Of a stretch of 49,684 nt of DNA, positions 26,661 to 35,085 are shown in pieces. The stretch is from Lachnospiraceae bacterium (lineage in GTDB: Bacteria; Bacillota; Clostridia; Lachnospirales; Lachnospiraceae), in contig JAFLTA010000017.1 of NCBI GenBank assembly GCA_022510685.1, forward strand, positions 1 to 49,684, given 5' to 3'. The notes under the pieces were generated by a model. That model made no database searches. It saw only the letters and a list, made by a program, of their open reading frames with translations, and had not been told where the DNA came from. Within the stretch, counting starts at the first letter, position 1. The number at the start of each line of letters is the position of its first letter. A program made the translations under genes and the position numbers.

Positions 26661-27701
26661 ATGGAAAAAGCAGATATTAAAAGTATGACTCTGCCACAAT
26701 TACAGGAATTTGTGGAGGAACTGGGAGAAAAGAAATTTCGTGCCGGGCAGCTTTACCAGTGGATGCATCAGAAGCTGGTGACGCAAGTTTCACAGATGAC
26801 AAATCTGCCGGCAGAGTTCAGAAAGCGTCTGGAAGAGGAAACAGTGATGACAGGCTGTCGGATGATTGAAAGACAGACGGCAGAGGATGGTACCTGCAAG
26901 TTTTTGATGGAGTTGTCTGATGGAAATACCATAGAAACTGTCAGGATGAAGTACCATCATGGCAATAGTGTATGTATTTCTACGCAGGTTGGTTGTCGGA
27001 TGGGATGTCGCTTTTGTGCTTCCACCGTGGGAGGGCTGGTCAGAAGTTTGACTTGTAGCGAAATGCTGGAGCAGATTTATGAAGTGCAGCGTGTGACAGG
27101 GGAACGGGTATCCAATGTCATCTTGATGGGCATTGGTGAGCCCTTGGACAATTATGATAATGTTGTGCGGTTTATCCGAATGTTATCCGATGAGCATGGT
27201 CTTCATATCAGTCAGCGAAATATCACGGTATCTACTTGTGGATTGGTGGATGGGATACACCGTCTGATGGAGGAGGATTTGGCAATTACTCTCGCCATAT
27301 CTCTCCATGCGCCGGGTGACAAACTGCGTCGGGAGATGATGCCGGTGGCAAACAGGTTTTCCATAGACGAAATTATAGATGCTTGTCGGAAATATTTTGA
27401 AAAAACAGGGCGAAGGGTTACCTTTGAGTACAGTCTGGTGGATGGAAAAAATGATGGCAAGGAGCATGCAATTGAGTTGGCAGCACTGCTTAAAGGCATG
27501 AATTGTCATGTAAATCTCATTCCTTTAAATCCTGTTGAGGGGAGAATGGGAGAACGCTCAAAAAGAACGAATGTTCTTGAATTTAAAAAAATACTTGAAA
27601 AATATCGTATAAATAGTACAATTAGAAGAGAAATGGGCAGTGATATTGATGCTGCCTGTGGGCAATTACGAAATAAGCACAAAGGAGGGGAAACTACATG
27701 A
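26661..27701 (+). CDS. rlmN: Dual-specificity rRNA/tRNA adenine-C2 methyltransferase RlmN
   Basis: RlmN is a radical-SAM enzyme that methylates C2 of A2503 in 23S rRNA and A37 in some tRNAs. The protein has the radical-SAM cluster motif CRMGCRFCAS (C-x3-C-x2-C) and the GEPLDNYDNV segment. Conserved ISLHAPGDKLRREMMPV and YSLVDGKNDGKEHA follow, and the methyl-carrying Cys lies in the C-terminal AACGQL. The GTG at 26658 and ATG at 26661 are adjacent; ATG is chosen. There is no recognisable ribosome binding site, which is unusual in this window. The TGA overlaps the stp ATG. Confidence 0.96.
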   Translation: MEKADIKSMTLPQLQEFVEELGEKKFRAGQLYQWMHQKLVTQVSQMTNLPAEFRKRLEEETVMTGCRMIERQTAEDGTCKFLMELSDGNTIETVRMKYHHGNSVCISTQVGCRMGCRFCASTVGGLVRSLTCSEMLEQIYEVQRVTGERVSNVILMGIGEPLDNYDNVVRFIRMLSDEHGLHISQRNITVSTCGLVDGIHRLMEEDLAITLAISLHAPGDKLRREMMPVANRFSIDEIIDACRKYFEKTGRRVTFEYSLVDGKNDGKEHAIELAALLKGMNCHVNLIPLNPVEGRMGERSKRTNVLEFKKILEKYRINSTIRREMGSDIDAACGQLRNKHKGGETT

Positions 27702-28423
27702 GAGCATACGCAAAGACAGACGTTGGCAGCAAGAGAACAGTGAATCAAGATTATCTGTATTGCAGTACGGAACCAGTTGGTAGTTTCCAGAATCTGTTTA
27801 TAGTAGCAGATGGCATGGGCGGTCATAGAGCGGGAGACCACGCATCAAAAATGTGTGTGGAAAGTATGGTTCGTTCTATTGAACACAGCGCCCATATTAC
27901 GCCGGTGTCTCTGTTTGAAGAAGCAGTGTCCGTTGCCAATAAGGCAGTTTATGAAGAAGCAAAAAAGCATGAAGAGTACGAGGGAATGGGAACTACCGTG
28001 GTAGCTTGTACGATTCAGGAGGATACGCTTTACATTGCAAACATCGGAGATTCCAGATTATATATTATCCGGGATGGTATTGCCCAGATTACAGATGATC
28101 ATTCGCTGGTGGAGGAAATGGTGAAGCAGGGAAATATAACAGAGAGCGAAGCCAGAATGCATCCCCAGAAAAATATTATTACCAGAGCATTAGGCATTAA
28201 CGGAGAAGTACAGGCAGACTTCTTTGAAATAGAGGTACAGCAGAACGATATTATTATGCTTTGTAGTGATGGATTATCCAACATGATTGAAGATGAAGAT
28301 ATGGAATATATAGTTAAGAACAGTGAGTCTCTGCAGGAAGCCGGAGAAACACTGATAGCCAGGGCGAATGAAAATGGCGGAAGCGATAATATAACCGTTG
28401 TGCTGGCAAAGGTTTGTGCCTAA
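27698..28423 (+). CDS. stp: PP2C-family Ser/Thr protein phosphatase (PrpC/Stp)
   Basis: This metal-dependent phosphatase opposes the PASTA kinase encoded next to it. The 241-residue protein has the PP2C motifs in order: VADGMGGHRAGDHAS, GMGTTVVACTI, NIGDSRLYIIRDG, TDDHSLVEEMV, MLCSDGLSNM and GGSDNITVVL, supplying the metal-binding aspartates. It overlaps rlmN by four bases (ATGA) behind GGAGGGG. The stp-prkC pairing is conserved in Firmicutes, where the pair controls wall metabolism and growth-related signalling. Confidence 0.95.
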   Translation: MRAYAKTDVGSKRTVNQDYLYCSTEPVGSFQNLFIVADGMGGHRAGDHASKMCVESMVRSIEHSAHITPVSLFEEAVSVANKAVYEEAKKHEEYEGMGTTVVACTIQEDTLYIANIGDSRLYIIRDGIAQITDDHSLVEEMVKQGNITESEARMHPQKNIITRALGINGEVQADFFEIEVQQNDIIMLCSDGLSNMIEDEDMEYIVKNSESLQEAGETLIARANENGGSDNITVVLAKVCA

Positions 28424-28442
28424 GTAGGAGGGAAGGGTAATT

Positions 28443-30527
28443 ATGATTAATCCAGGAATGTTATTAAGTGATAGATACGAAATTATAGATCGTGTGGGTG
28501 CCGGTGGTATGGCAGATGTATACAAAGCGAGAGATCGGCGCCTGAACCGTTATGTGGCTATAAAAATACTGAAACAGGAATATAGTAACGATGCAAAGTT
28601 TGTCTCCAAATTCCGTGGTGAGGCGCAATCGGTAGCAGGACTTTCTCATCTCAACATTGTCAATGTATATGATGTTGGAGAAGACGACGATTTATACTAT
28701 ATTGTCATGGAGTTGGTAGAGGGCATAACCCTGAAGAAATTTATTGAAAAGAAGGGACGTCTGGATGTCAATGAAGCAATAGGCATTGGTGTACAGATTG
28801 CACAGGGAATGCAGGCAGCGCATGACAATCATATTATTCACAGAGATATAAAACCGCAAAATATTATTATATCCAAAGAAGGAAAAGTGAAGGTGACGGA
28901 CTTTGGTATTGCCAAGGCTGCCACATCCAATACGATAACATCAAATGCGATGGGTTCTGTGCATTATATCAGCCCTGAACAGGCTAGGGGCGGTTATAGT
29001 GATGAAAAAAGTGACATTTATTCTCTGGGTGTGACCATGTTTGAGATGTTGGCGGGCAGAGTACCTTTTGAGGGTGACAGCACGGTGACGGTAGCGTTGG
29101 CACACATCCAGGAGGAGGCAGAAATATTAGATCAGCTGGAACCGGATATCCCGCACAGTCTCTCTAAGATTGTAATGAAATGCATGCAGAAAAAACCGGA
29201 TATGCGATATATGACGGCAGCGGCATTGATTGCGGATTTGAAAAGGGCACTGAAAGAGCCGGACGGTGACTATGTTATGATTACCGATGTGGTAGACGAT
29301 TCTCCCACCATTGTCATGGATAAGGATGATGTGGAGCAGGTCAAGAAAAGTGCACTGCATGCGGAGCAGGATATGCCGGTGGAATCTCTGAATGTTGGAG
29401 AATTAGCAGATGACGAGGATGCCATAGATCCTAAATTAGAGCGAATATTAAAAATATGCAGTGTTGTTGTAGCGGTGATTATCGTATTGGTGGTATTCCT
29501 GATTATCGGTAGAGTAGCCGGTTGGTGGGGACCTTCCGGCAAATCGAAAAAACCTCAGACAACAGCGGATTCCAGTGCATCTCCTTCAGAGTCTTCTGCG
29601 GCATTGGAGAAGATTAAAGTACCGGATTTGATAGGACATACTCTGGAGGAAGCTGAGAGTATGTTAGATGAGGCAGGACTGAAATATCAGCTGAAACCGG
29701 TGGAATCAGAAGAAGATGCCAATAAGGTGACAGATCAAGAGCCAAAGGCAGGGGAAGAAGTTGAAGAGGGTACAAGAGTTATCATATACTACAGTCAGGA
29801 ATCAAGTGGGATTGTTATCCCGGATGTTACGAATAAATCTGTAGAAGACGCAAGATCCGAACTGGAAAGCCAGGGACTGTCTGTTAAGGGTACGACAGAA
29901 CAGTACAGCGATACGGTTCCCAAAGGAAAAGTATGTGGCACGGATCCGGTAGTCGGTTCCAGTGTGAAACCGGGTACAAGTGTGACGTTGGTTATCAGCA
30001 AAGGACCGGAGAGTGATATGGTAAAGGTTCCTAATCTGGTCAATAAAAAATATGAGATTGCCTTAGAAAAACTGGCAGATGCCGGACTGGAAGCACCGAA
30101 AAATCCTAACTATGTGTATAGTGATACGGTGGCAGAGGGGCGTGTAGTCAGTCAGTCGGTGCAGTCCGGAACGAGAGTGGAATTGGGAACGGTCATTGAC
30201 TTTACTGTTAGTTTGGGACCAAAGAATGCTGCCACACAGAAACCGGTAGCGACACCGACGAAAGAACCTACGTACCAATATGTCGGCACGATGAAGATTA
30301 CAGCCAATCCTTTTGATTATGAGGGGGAGACAGCGACAATTAAATTTGTTTTGGAGCAGGATGGTAAGACAAAGACGGTTTGGTCCGGAACACTCAGCTA
30401 TTCCGACTTCCCGTTCACGCGAGAAATAAACGGATGGAGTGAAAATAATGGTAAGATAACAGTATATAAGGATGGTCAGCAGGTTGGCGGTACTTATAAT
30501 GTTGAGTTCAAGAAGGACAGTATGTAA
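28443..30527 (+). CDS. prkC: PASTA-domain Ser/Thr protein kinase (PrkC/StkP type)
   Basis: A membrane kinase that senses muropeptides or lipid II outside and phosphorylates cytoplasmic targets. The 694-residue protein has an N-terminal Hanks kinase domain with GAGGMADVYKA, K41 in VAIKILK, HRDIKPQN with the catalytic Asp near 136, DFGIAKA and an activation loop with Thr/Ser. A single transmembrane helix lies near residues 337-360. Three PASTA repeats begin near 391 (KVPDLIGHTLEEAESML), 458 (VIPDVTNKSVEDARSEL) and 528 (KVPNLVNKKYEIALEKL). The last ~100 residues form an extra Thr/Pro linker and a beta-rich domain beyond the usual PASTA end. The stop overlaps the rsgA start (TAATG). Confidence 0.96.
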   Translation: MINPGMLLSDRYEIIDRVGAGGMADVYKARDRRLNRYVAIKILKQEYSNDAKFVSKFRGEAQSVAGLSHLNIVNVYDVGEDDDLYYIVMELVEGITLKKFIEKKGRLDVNEAIGIGVQIAQGMQAAHDNHIIHRDIKPQNIIISKEGKVKVTDFGIAKAATSNTITSNAMGSVHYISPEQARGGYSDEKSDIYSLGVTMFEMLAGRVPFEGDSTVTVALAHIQEEAEILDQLEPDIPHSLSKIVMKCMQKKPDMRYMTAAALIADLKRALKEPDGDYVMITDVVDDSPTIVMDKDDVEQVKKSALHAEQDMPVESLNVGELADDEDAIDPKLERILKICSVVVAVIIVLVVFLIIGRVAGWWGPSGKSKKPQTTADSSASPSESSAALEKIKVPDLIGHTLEEAESMLDEAGLKYQLKPVESEEDANKVTDQEPKAGEEVEEGTRVIIYYSQESSGIVIPDVTNKSVEDARSELESQGLSVKGTTEQYSDTVPKGKVCGTDPVVGSSVKPGTSVTLVISKGPESDMVKVPNLVNKKYEIALEKLADAGLEAPKNPNYVYSDTVAEGRVVSQSVQSGTRVELGTVIDFTVSLGPKNAATQKPVATPTKEPTYQYVGTMKITANPFDYEGETATIKFVLEQDGKTKTVWSGTLSYSDFPFTREINGWSENNGKITVYKDGQQVGGTYNVEFKKDSM

Positions 30528-31408
30528 TGCAGGGAAAAATTATTCGGGGCGTAGGTGGCTTCTATTACGTGCATGTACCGGAGATGGGATTACTGGAATG
30601 TAAGGCAAAAGGTGTGTTTCGCAACCGAAAGGTAAAACCATTAGTGGGGGATGACGTGGAGGTAGAAGTTTTAGACGAGGAGAACCGACTGGGAAATATT
30701 TCGGATATTTTGCCCAGGCATTCGGAATTGATTCGTCCGGCAGTTGCCAATGTAGACCAGGCTGTAGTGATATTTGCGGCCTCTTATCCGAAGCCCAATT
30801 TGAACTTGTTGGATCGTTTCTTACTGATGATGAAGTGGCAGGATGTGCCTGTCCGCATCTGTTTTAACAAGCTGGATGCGGCGGATGATAGTTTTATCAC
30901 GGAGTTAGAGGATATTTACCGGACAAGTGGAGCAGAGGTGTTTTTTACTAGTACCTACAGCGGGGAAGGGTTGGAACTGTTGCATGACCATTTGGCACAC
31001 AAAACAACGGTTTTGGCAGGTCCTTCCGGAGTAGGGAAATCTTCGGTAATGAATGCTATTTTTCCTGAGGCAGAAATGGAAATCGGGGAGATTAGTACGA
31101 AGATTAAACGCGGGAAACATACTACAAGACATTCGGAATTGTTCTTCCTGCCGGAACAAACTTATGTGATGGATACACCGGGATTTACATCTCTTTCTCT
31201 GCCGGATATTGAAAAGGAGGAATTGAGGGAATACTATGAGGAGTTTAAGCCATATACAGAGCACTGTCGTTTTCAAGGCTGTGTCCATGTGAATGAACCG
31301 GACTGCAGCGTAAAACTGGCGTTAGAGCAGGGAGAAATCGCAGAGAACCGTTACGAAAATTATCTCTCTTTTTATGAAGAATTACGCCGGAAAAAACGAT
31401 ATAAATAA
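30527..31408 (+). CDS. rsgA: Ribosome small-subunit-dependent GTPase RsgA
   Basis: RsgA is a circularly permuted GTPase that helps mature the 30S subunit. The 293-residue protein has an N-terminal OB fold and G4 FNKLDA. This is followed, not preceded, by G1 GPSGVGKSS and G3 DTPGF, as expected for the permuted order. The C-terminal zinc finger CRFQGCVHVNEPDC is present. It overlaps prkC by one base, so translation is probably coupled. The rlmN-stp-prkC-rsgA-rpe-thiN order is classic for Firmicutes. Confidence 0.96.
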   Translation: MQGKIIRGVGGFYYVHVPEMGLLECKAKGVFRNRKVKPLVGDDVEVEVLDEENRLGNISDILPRHSELIRPAVANVDQAVVIFAASYPKPNLNLLDRFLLMMKWQDVPVRICFNKLDAADDSFITELEDIYRTSGAEVFFTSTYSGEGLELLHDHLAHKTTVLAGPSGVGKSSVMNAIFPEAEMEIGEISTKIKRGKHTTRHSELFFLPEQTYVMDTPGFTSLSLPDIEKEELREYYEEFKPYTEHCRFQGCVHVNEPDCSVKLALEQGEIAENRYENYLSFYEELRRKKRYK

Positions 31409-31436
31409 TAGAAGCCGAATGGAAATGAGGTGAATT

Positions 31437-32108
31437 ATGAAGCAGTTGGCACCGTCAATTTTGGCGGCAGATTTTAATTGTCTCGGGGAACAGTTGCAGA
31501 GGCTGGAACAATCAGGTATACAGTATTTGCATATTGATGTTATGGATGGTATGTTTGTACCATCAATATCCTTTGGTATGCCGGTGATCAAATCCCTAAG
31601 AGACAGGTATAAAATGTTTTTTGATGTGCACCTGATGGTGGAGGAGCCCATACGTTATATTGAGGCCTTTCGTAAAGCGGGTGCAGATGGCATCACGGTT
31701 CATGTAGAAGCCTGCGAAGATTTAACGGCGACTTTGAAAAAAATACGTGAAGTGGGTGCTAAGCCGGCTGTTTCTCTATGTCCGGAGACGGCAGTGAAGG
31801 AAATTATACCTGTGTTAAATCAGGTAGATATGGTTTTGGTTATGAGTGTTCATCCGGGATTTGGTGGGCAAACTCTTATGCCGGATACATTAAACAAGAT
31901 AGAGCAACTGAAAAAGCTTCGCGAGGAAAAAGGATTATCCTACACCATTGAGATAGACGGTGGGGTGACCCGGGAGAATATTCGTGAGGTGGCAAGTTAC
32001 GGTGTGGATATTATCGTGGCGGGAACTGCTGTATTTCGTGGTGATATAGCAGGTAACATTGATCAATTGCAAACAGAAATAAGTATGGAGGGACACAATG
32101 CTTCTTGA
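31437..32108 (+). CDS. rpe: Ribulose-phosphate 3-epimerase
   Basis: Rpe interconverts ribulose 5-phosphate and xylulose 5-phosphate in the pentose phosphate pathway. The 223-residue TIM-barrel protein has APSILAADF, the metal-binding HIDVMDGMFVPSISFG, DVHLMVEEP and VMSVHPGFGGQTLMP, and ends with the phosphate-binding DGGVTREN and VAGTAVF segments. GAGGTG precedes the ATG. Its last 11 bases overlap the downstream PilZ gene, suggesting coupled expression. Confidence 0.97.
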   Translation: MKQLAPSILAADFNCLGEQLQRLEQSGIQYLHIDVMDGMFVPSISFGMPVIKSLRDRYKMFFDVHLMVEEPIRYIEAFRKAGADGITVHVEACEDLTATLKKIREVGAKPAVSLCPETAVKEIIPVLNQVDMVLVMSVHPGFGGQTLMPDTLNKIEQLKKLREEKGLSYTIEIDGGVTRENIREVASYGVDIIVAGTAVFRGDIAGNIDQLQTEISMEGHNAS

Positions 32109-32814
32109 AAATATTCCTATGGGAAAAACACTTGAATTTTATATTGACAGAGAAGGATATCGTTATCGTCTGGTCAGTAAGGTGGAAAAAGCAGAGGAAG
32201 ACAAAGTATATGTGACTTTGATTGCTTCCAACGGAAGGGCATTCCGTTTCCGCCCGGAAGACGATATCCGTATCATATACCGTGATGAGGATCAAATATG
32301 GGAATGGCCGGAAGTTAAGGCGGGAGTGGAAAAATTGGAATATGAAGATGTTCATGTGTTTCATATTACCGATAAAGGACATTCCTTTAACAGACGTAAT
32401 TCCTATCGGGTAACCTTGGGTGAGGAGACACTGATCGGTTACTATAACGTACCGGGAAGGCAGCGGAGGAGTGCAGTTCCCCCAGCGCCAACAGAGGATG
32501 AGATGGGAATGGAGGTACTGCCGGATGTAAAACCTCAATATGTCCGCGGTGTGATCAAAGATGTCAGTGAAACAGGTGTAGGACTTTTTACCGATTATGA
32601 ATTTGACACGGAAGACGGATTGTTTTTTGATATTCCATCTTCCCGTGGTTTGTTAAAATGTAAGGCACAGGTGATTCGTAAGGATGAATTGCGGGCAACA
32701 AACTATCGTTATGATTACTATTACGGTTGTGTACTTACTCAGACAGATAAGAAACTGCTCCGGTATATTTTTGAGGTTCAGAGAGAGGCATTGAAAAGAC
32801 AGAGAGGACAGTAG
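32098..32814 (+). CDS. PilZ-domain cyclic-di-GMP receptor (YcgR/YpfA-like)
   Basis: The 238-residue protein has an N-terminal YcgR-N-like beta domain (residues about 1-95, GKTLEFYIDREGYRYRLVSKVEK). A C-terminal PilZ domain follows, with both binding motifs: RRNSYR (RxxxR, near residue 101) and DVSETGVGLF (D/N-x-S-x-x-G, near residue 157). In relatives such as YcgR and YpfA/MotI, this architecture binds cyclic-di-GMP and slows flagellar rotation. The linker between the motifs contains a Pro-rich insert (AVPPAPTEDEMG). It overlaps rpe by 11 bases and sits between rpe and thiN, where the usual Firmicutes order has no such gene. Confidence 0.9.
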   Translation: MLLENIPMGKTLEFYIDREGYRYRLVSKVEKAEEDKVYVTLIASNGRAFRFRPEDDIRIIYRDEDQIWEWPEVKAGVEKLEYEDVHVFHITDKGHSFNRRNSYRVTLGEETLIGYYNVPGRQRRSAVPPAPTEDEMGMEVLPDVKPQYVRGVIKDVSETGVGLFTDYEFDTEDGLFFDIPSSRGLLKCKAQVIRKDELRATNYRYDYYYGCVLTQTDKKLLRYIFEVQREALKRQRGQ

Positions 32815-32845
32815 GTATTGTTTTTCTGAGGAAGGTATATGGCAT

Positions 32846-33547
32846 ATGTTAGGAAAGACACTGTTAATGAGTGGAGGGAAAACAGATTTGGCATTTGCCT
32901 CCGAATATTTGAAGTGCTACTCATTTGATACGGTAGTATGTGCAGATTCCGGTCTGGACGCGGCGCATTCCCTGGGGCTTTCCGTAGACTATATTATGGG
33001 TGATTTTGACAGCGTGTCTTCGGAGACTTTGCGGGCATACCAATCCGGTGAAATCAAGCAGTCGAAGAAACCGACTTTCGTGCAGTATCCGAAAGCAAAG
33101 GATTTTACGGATACTCAGATGGTATTGGAATGGATTCTCGAGCAGGGTGCAGAGGAAATTACCATACTGGGTGCTACGGGTGGCAGACTGGATCATTTTT
33201 TATCCAACTTAAATATTTTGATGAAACCGTTAAAACAGGGGGTGCCTGCATACATTGTAGATGCATGGAACCGCCTGTATTTAATTGACTGTGATGCCAC
33301 ACTGTATAGAGATAAACTCTTTGGTAAGTATATTTCGTTCCAGCCTTTGACAGAGCGGGTGTATCCGGTAACGCTAAAGGGATTTGAATATGGACTTACG
33401 GATTATACACTGGTATTTGGTGAAGGTCGGGCAATCAGTAACGAGATGGCGGAAGGTGTGGATGAGGCAACCGTATCTTTTCAGGAGGGCGTGCTGATAG
33501 TTATTGAGTCGCGGGATGTTGGAGCAAATGAGCTTTCGGAAAATTAA
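32846..33547 (+). CDS. thiN: Thiamine diphosphokinase
   Basis: ThiN transfers a pyrophosphoryl group from ATP to thiamine to make thiamine diphosphate, the cofactor of the oxidoreductase at the start of this window and of transketolase. The 233-residue protein has the conserved VVCADSGLDAAHSLGLSVDYIMGDFDSVS segment, split by short gaps, and YPKAKDFTDTQMVLEW. GATGGRLDHFLSNL and the C-terminal beta-sandwich complete the family. GAGGAAGG precedes the ATG. A hairpin terminator follows immediately, ending the core operon. Confidence 0.94.
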   Translation: MLGKTLLMSGGKTDLAFASEYLKCYSFDTVVCADSGLDAAHSLGLSVDYIMGDFDSVSSETLRAYQSGEIKQSKKPTFVQYPKAKDFTDTQMVLEWILEQGAEEITILGATGGRLDHFLSNLNILMKPLKQGVPAYIVDAWNRLYLIDCDATLYRDKLFGKYISFQPLTERVYPVTLKGFEYGLTDYTLVFGEGRAISNEMAEGVDEATVSFQEGVLIVIESRDVGANELSEN

Positions 33548-33548
33548 A

Positions 33549-33575
33549 AGGACAGGCTTGACAACCTGTCTTTTA
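33549..33575 (+). terminator. Terminator after thiN
   Basis: GACAGG (33551-33556), flanked by A-rich bases, pairs with CCTGTC (33565-33570). A short T-run (TTTTATC) follows. The loop contains the -35 element of the next gene's promoter. Confidence 0.7.
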
Positions 33576-33586
33576 TCTATTATGAT
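33558..33586 (+). promoter_or_regulatory. Promoter of the downstream lipoprotein gene, embedded in the thiN terminator
   Basis: TTGACA (33558-33563), a 17-base spacer and TATGAT (33581-33586). The -35 hexamer lies in the loop of the thiN terminator and the spacer covers its right arm, so the two signals share DNA. The start point would be near 33593, about 105 bases before the lipoprotein ATG. Confidence 0.7.
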
Positions 33587-33699
33587 ATATAAAGCACTGG
33601 GGGGTGCTTGTGTATGACAAACACATTTTGTATGCTTGTGATACACGGGAAAAATGTGACATATCTTTATGCACAAAAAAATATGAGGGGGAATTGAAT

Positions 33700-34998
33700 A
33701 TGAGAAAACATTTTAAGGGCGCAAAGCTCTGCTTTGCGTTGTCACTGTCTATTTGTCTTACACTCTGTGGCTGTGAGAAGAAGGAAACGAAGAGAGAGAT
33801 TAAAGCAGAGTATACTCTGGAACAGCTTCGTGAGGAGTCAAAGAATTTCAAAGCGGAATACCCGAATCTGGATTTATCGAAAACAAAAATTATTATTCCC
33901 GATGGGGACAATATCGAAGAACTTATTTTTCCGGTGGATATCAATATTGGAGAATCTGAAGAAAATTTTGAGAAAGTAAAAAACAATGTGTATGAAAACA
34001 TCCGCTTACTCACCGGGAAGGATAAGGTCGAGGAGAAGTATGTCAAATATTCAGCCTGTGAGAAAGAAGTGCTATTAAAGGATGTGACGAAAGAAGACCG
34101 GATGATATCCCTGATTGGGACTCCCGAGCACAAGGAACGGGAAAAGGAACGAAACATCGACCCCGAAGAGAGTAAATCTGCCTATGGATTTATGATAGGT
34201 TATAGTGACGGAGACTATTCTACTTTATTATGGGGTTCATCTTTCATGTGTGAATTTACAAATAAAAGAGTATCCGGAACCTGGAAAAAGAAGTACTATG
34301 AAGCCGGACATCGTCCACCGGATGACAATATCGTCAGAAGTATTGATATATCCAAGGATTCCATTGATGATGTCAGTTATGTGCTGGATGGTAAAGAGGT
34401 GCCGTTAAAAAATGCCATAGAATACGTGGAGGAAAATATAGGAAAAACCGGATATCATTATGCAGCATCTCCTTTTCTTACTTATGAAGTGATTCATGTG
34501 GATGTGATAAAATACGGTGGTGACAAGTATTATTATGCGATGGAGTTAAAAGCATTGTACAAAGGCATCCCCTTTTCTTCGGATATGTATGCTGCCGGTT
34601 ATCCGCTGGAAGGTGAAGTGGATTATGAGATTTTTTCTGAAACTCATCATGTATCAATGCTGGCGGAGAACAGTATGGATTTCATCTGGTCGTCGGCTAA
34701 TAACTATGAGGAGAAAAAAGAGGGGGAAGTTTATGATAAATTTCTCTCCATTGATGACGCCATGTATTTGGTGAGTAATGCAGTATCCTCCTCCACTACT
34801 TTACATTGTGACAGGGTGGAACTGCTGTACCGTACAGAATTTCACAAGGATTCTACATATTATTGTATCAAGGAGGTACAATGCCATCCTGTGTATCAGG
34901 TGAGATGTGTTAACACCGGTCTACCGGATTATCCGGTATTGTTCTTTAATGTGGATGCCATTACCGGCATGGTGGAAGGAATGGATACATTGATCTGA
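33700..34998 (+). CDS. Lipoprotein preceding the ABC cassette, function unknown
   Basis: The 432-residue protein has a lipoprotein signal peptide (LSLSICLTLCGCEKK) and a charged, hydrophilic body with no family I recognise. The C-terminal end (VLFFNVDAITGMVEGM) resembles the last strand of PepSY-type domains, and the region LSIDDAMYLVSNAV may be the start of such a repeat. This is weak evidence. The frame opens at a GTG at 33604, but ATG 33700 is preferred because of GAGGGGGAA upstream and because the signal peptide begins there. It lies 87 bp before the first ABC permease and may be part of the same export or immunity unit. Confidence 0.7.
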   Translation: MRKHFKGAKLCFALSLSICLTLCGCEKKETKREIKAEYTLEQLREESKNFKAEYPNLDLSKTKIIIPDGDNIEELIFPVDINIGESEENFEKVKNNVYENIRLLTGKDKVEEKYVKYSACEKEVLLKDVTKEDRMISLIGTPEHKEREKERNIDPEESKSAYGFMIGYSDGDYSTLLWGSSFMCEFTNKRVSGTWKKKYYEAGHRPPDDNIVRSIDISKDSIDDVSYVLDGKEVPLKNAIEYVEENIGKTGYHYAASPFLTYEVIHVDVIKYGGDKYYYAMELKALYKGIPFSSDMYAAGYPLEGEVDYEIFSETHHVSMLAENSMDFIWSSANNYEEKKEGEVYDKFLSIDDAMYLVSNAVSSSTTLHCDRVELLYRTEFHKDSTYYCIKEVQCHPVYQVRCVNTGLPDYPVLFFNVDAITGMVEGMDTLI

Positions 34999-35085
34999 TG
35001 TATGGGTTGTGATTTGGCGTGACTTAAGCACCAAGGGGGGTTGATGCCGGAGTGTGGTGTGCAATAGTGAGGGAAGAGGGGACCT

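Noticed and set aside
32011-32538. Antisense frame of 175 codons opposite rpe and the PilZ gene
   Set aside because: It spans two genes with intact motifs and carries no recognisable domain or ribosome binding site.
33573-34157. Antisense frame of 194 codons rich in Ser and Phe opposite the lipoprotein gene
   Set aside because: Ser/Phe-rich composition is what Glu/Lys-rich coding sequence gives on the opposite strand; no start signals.
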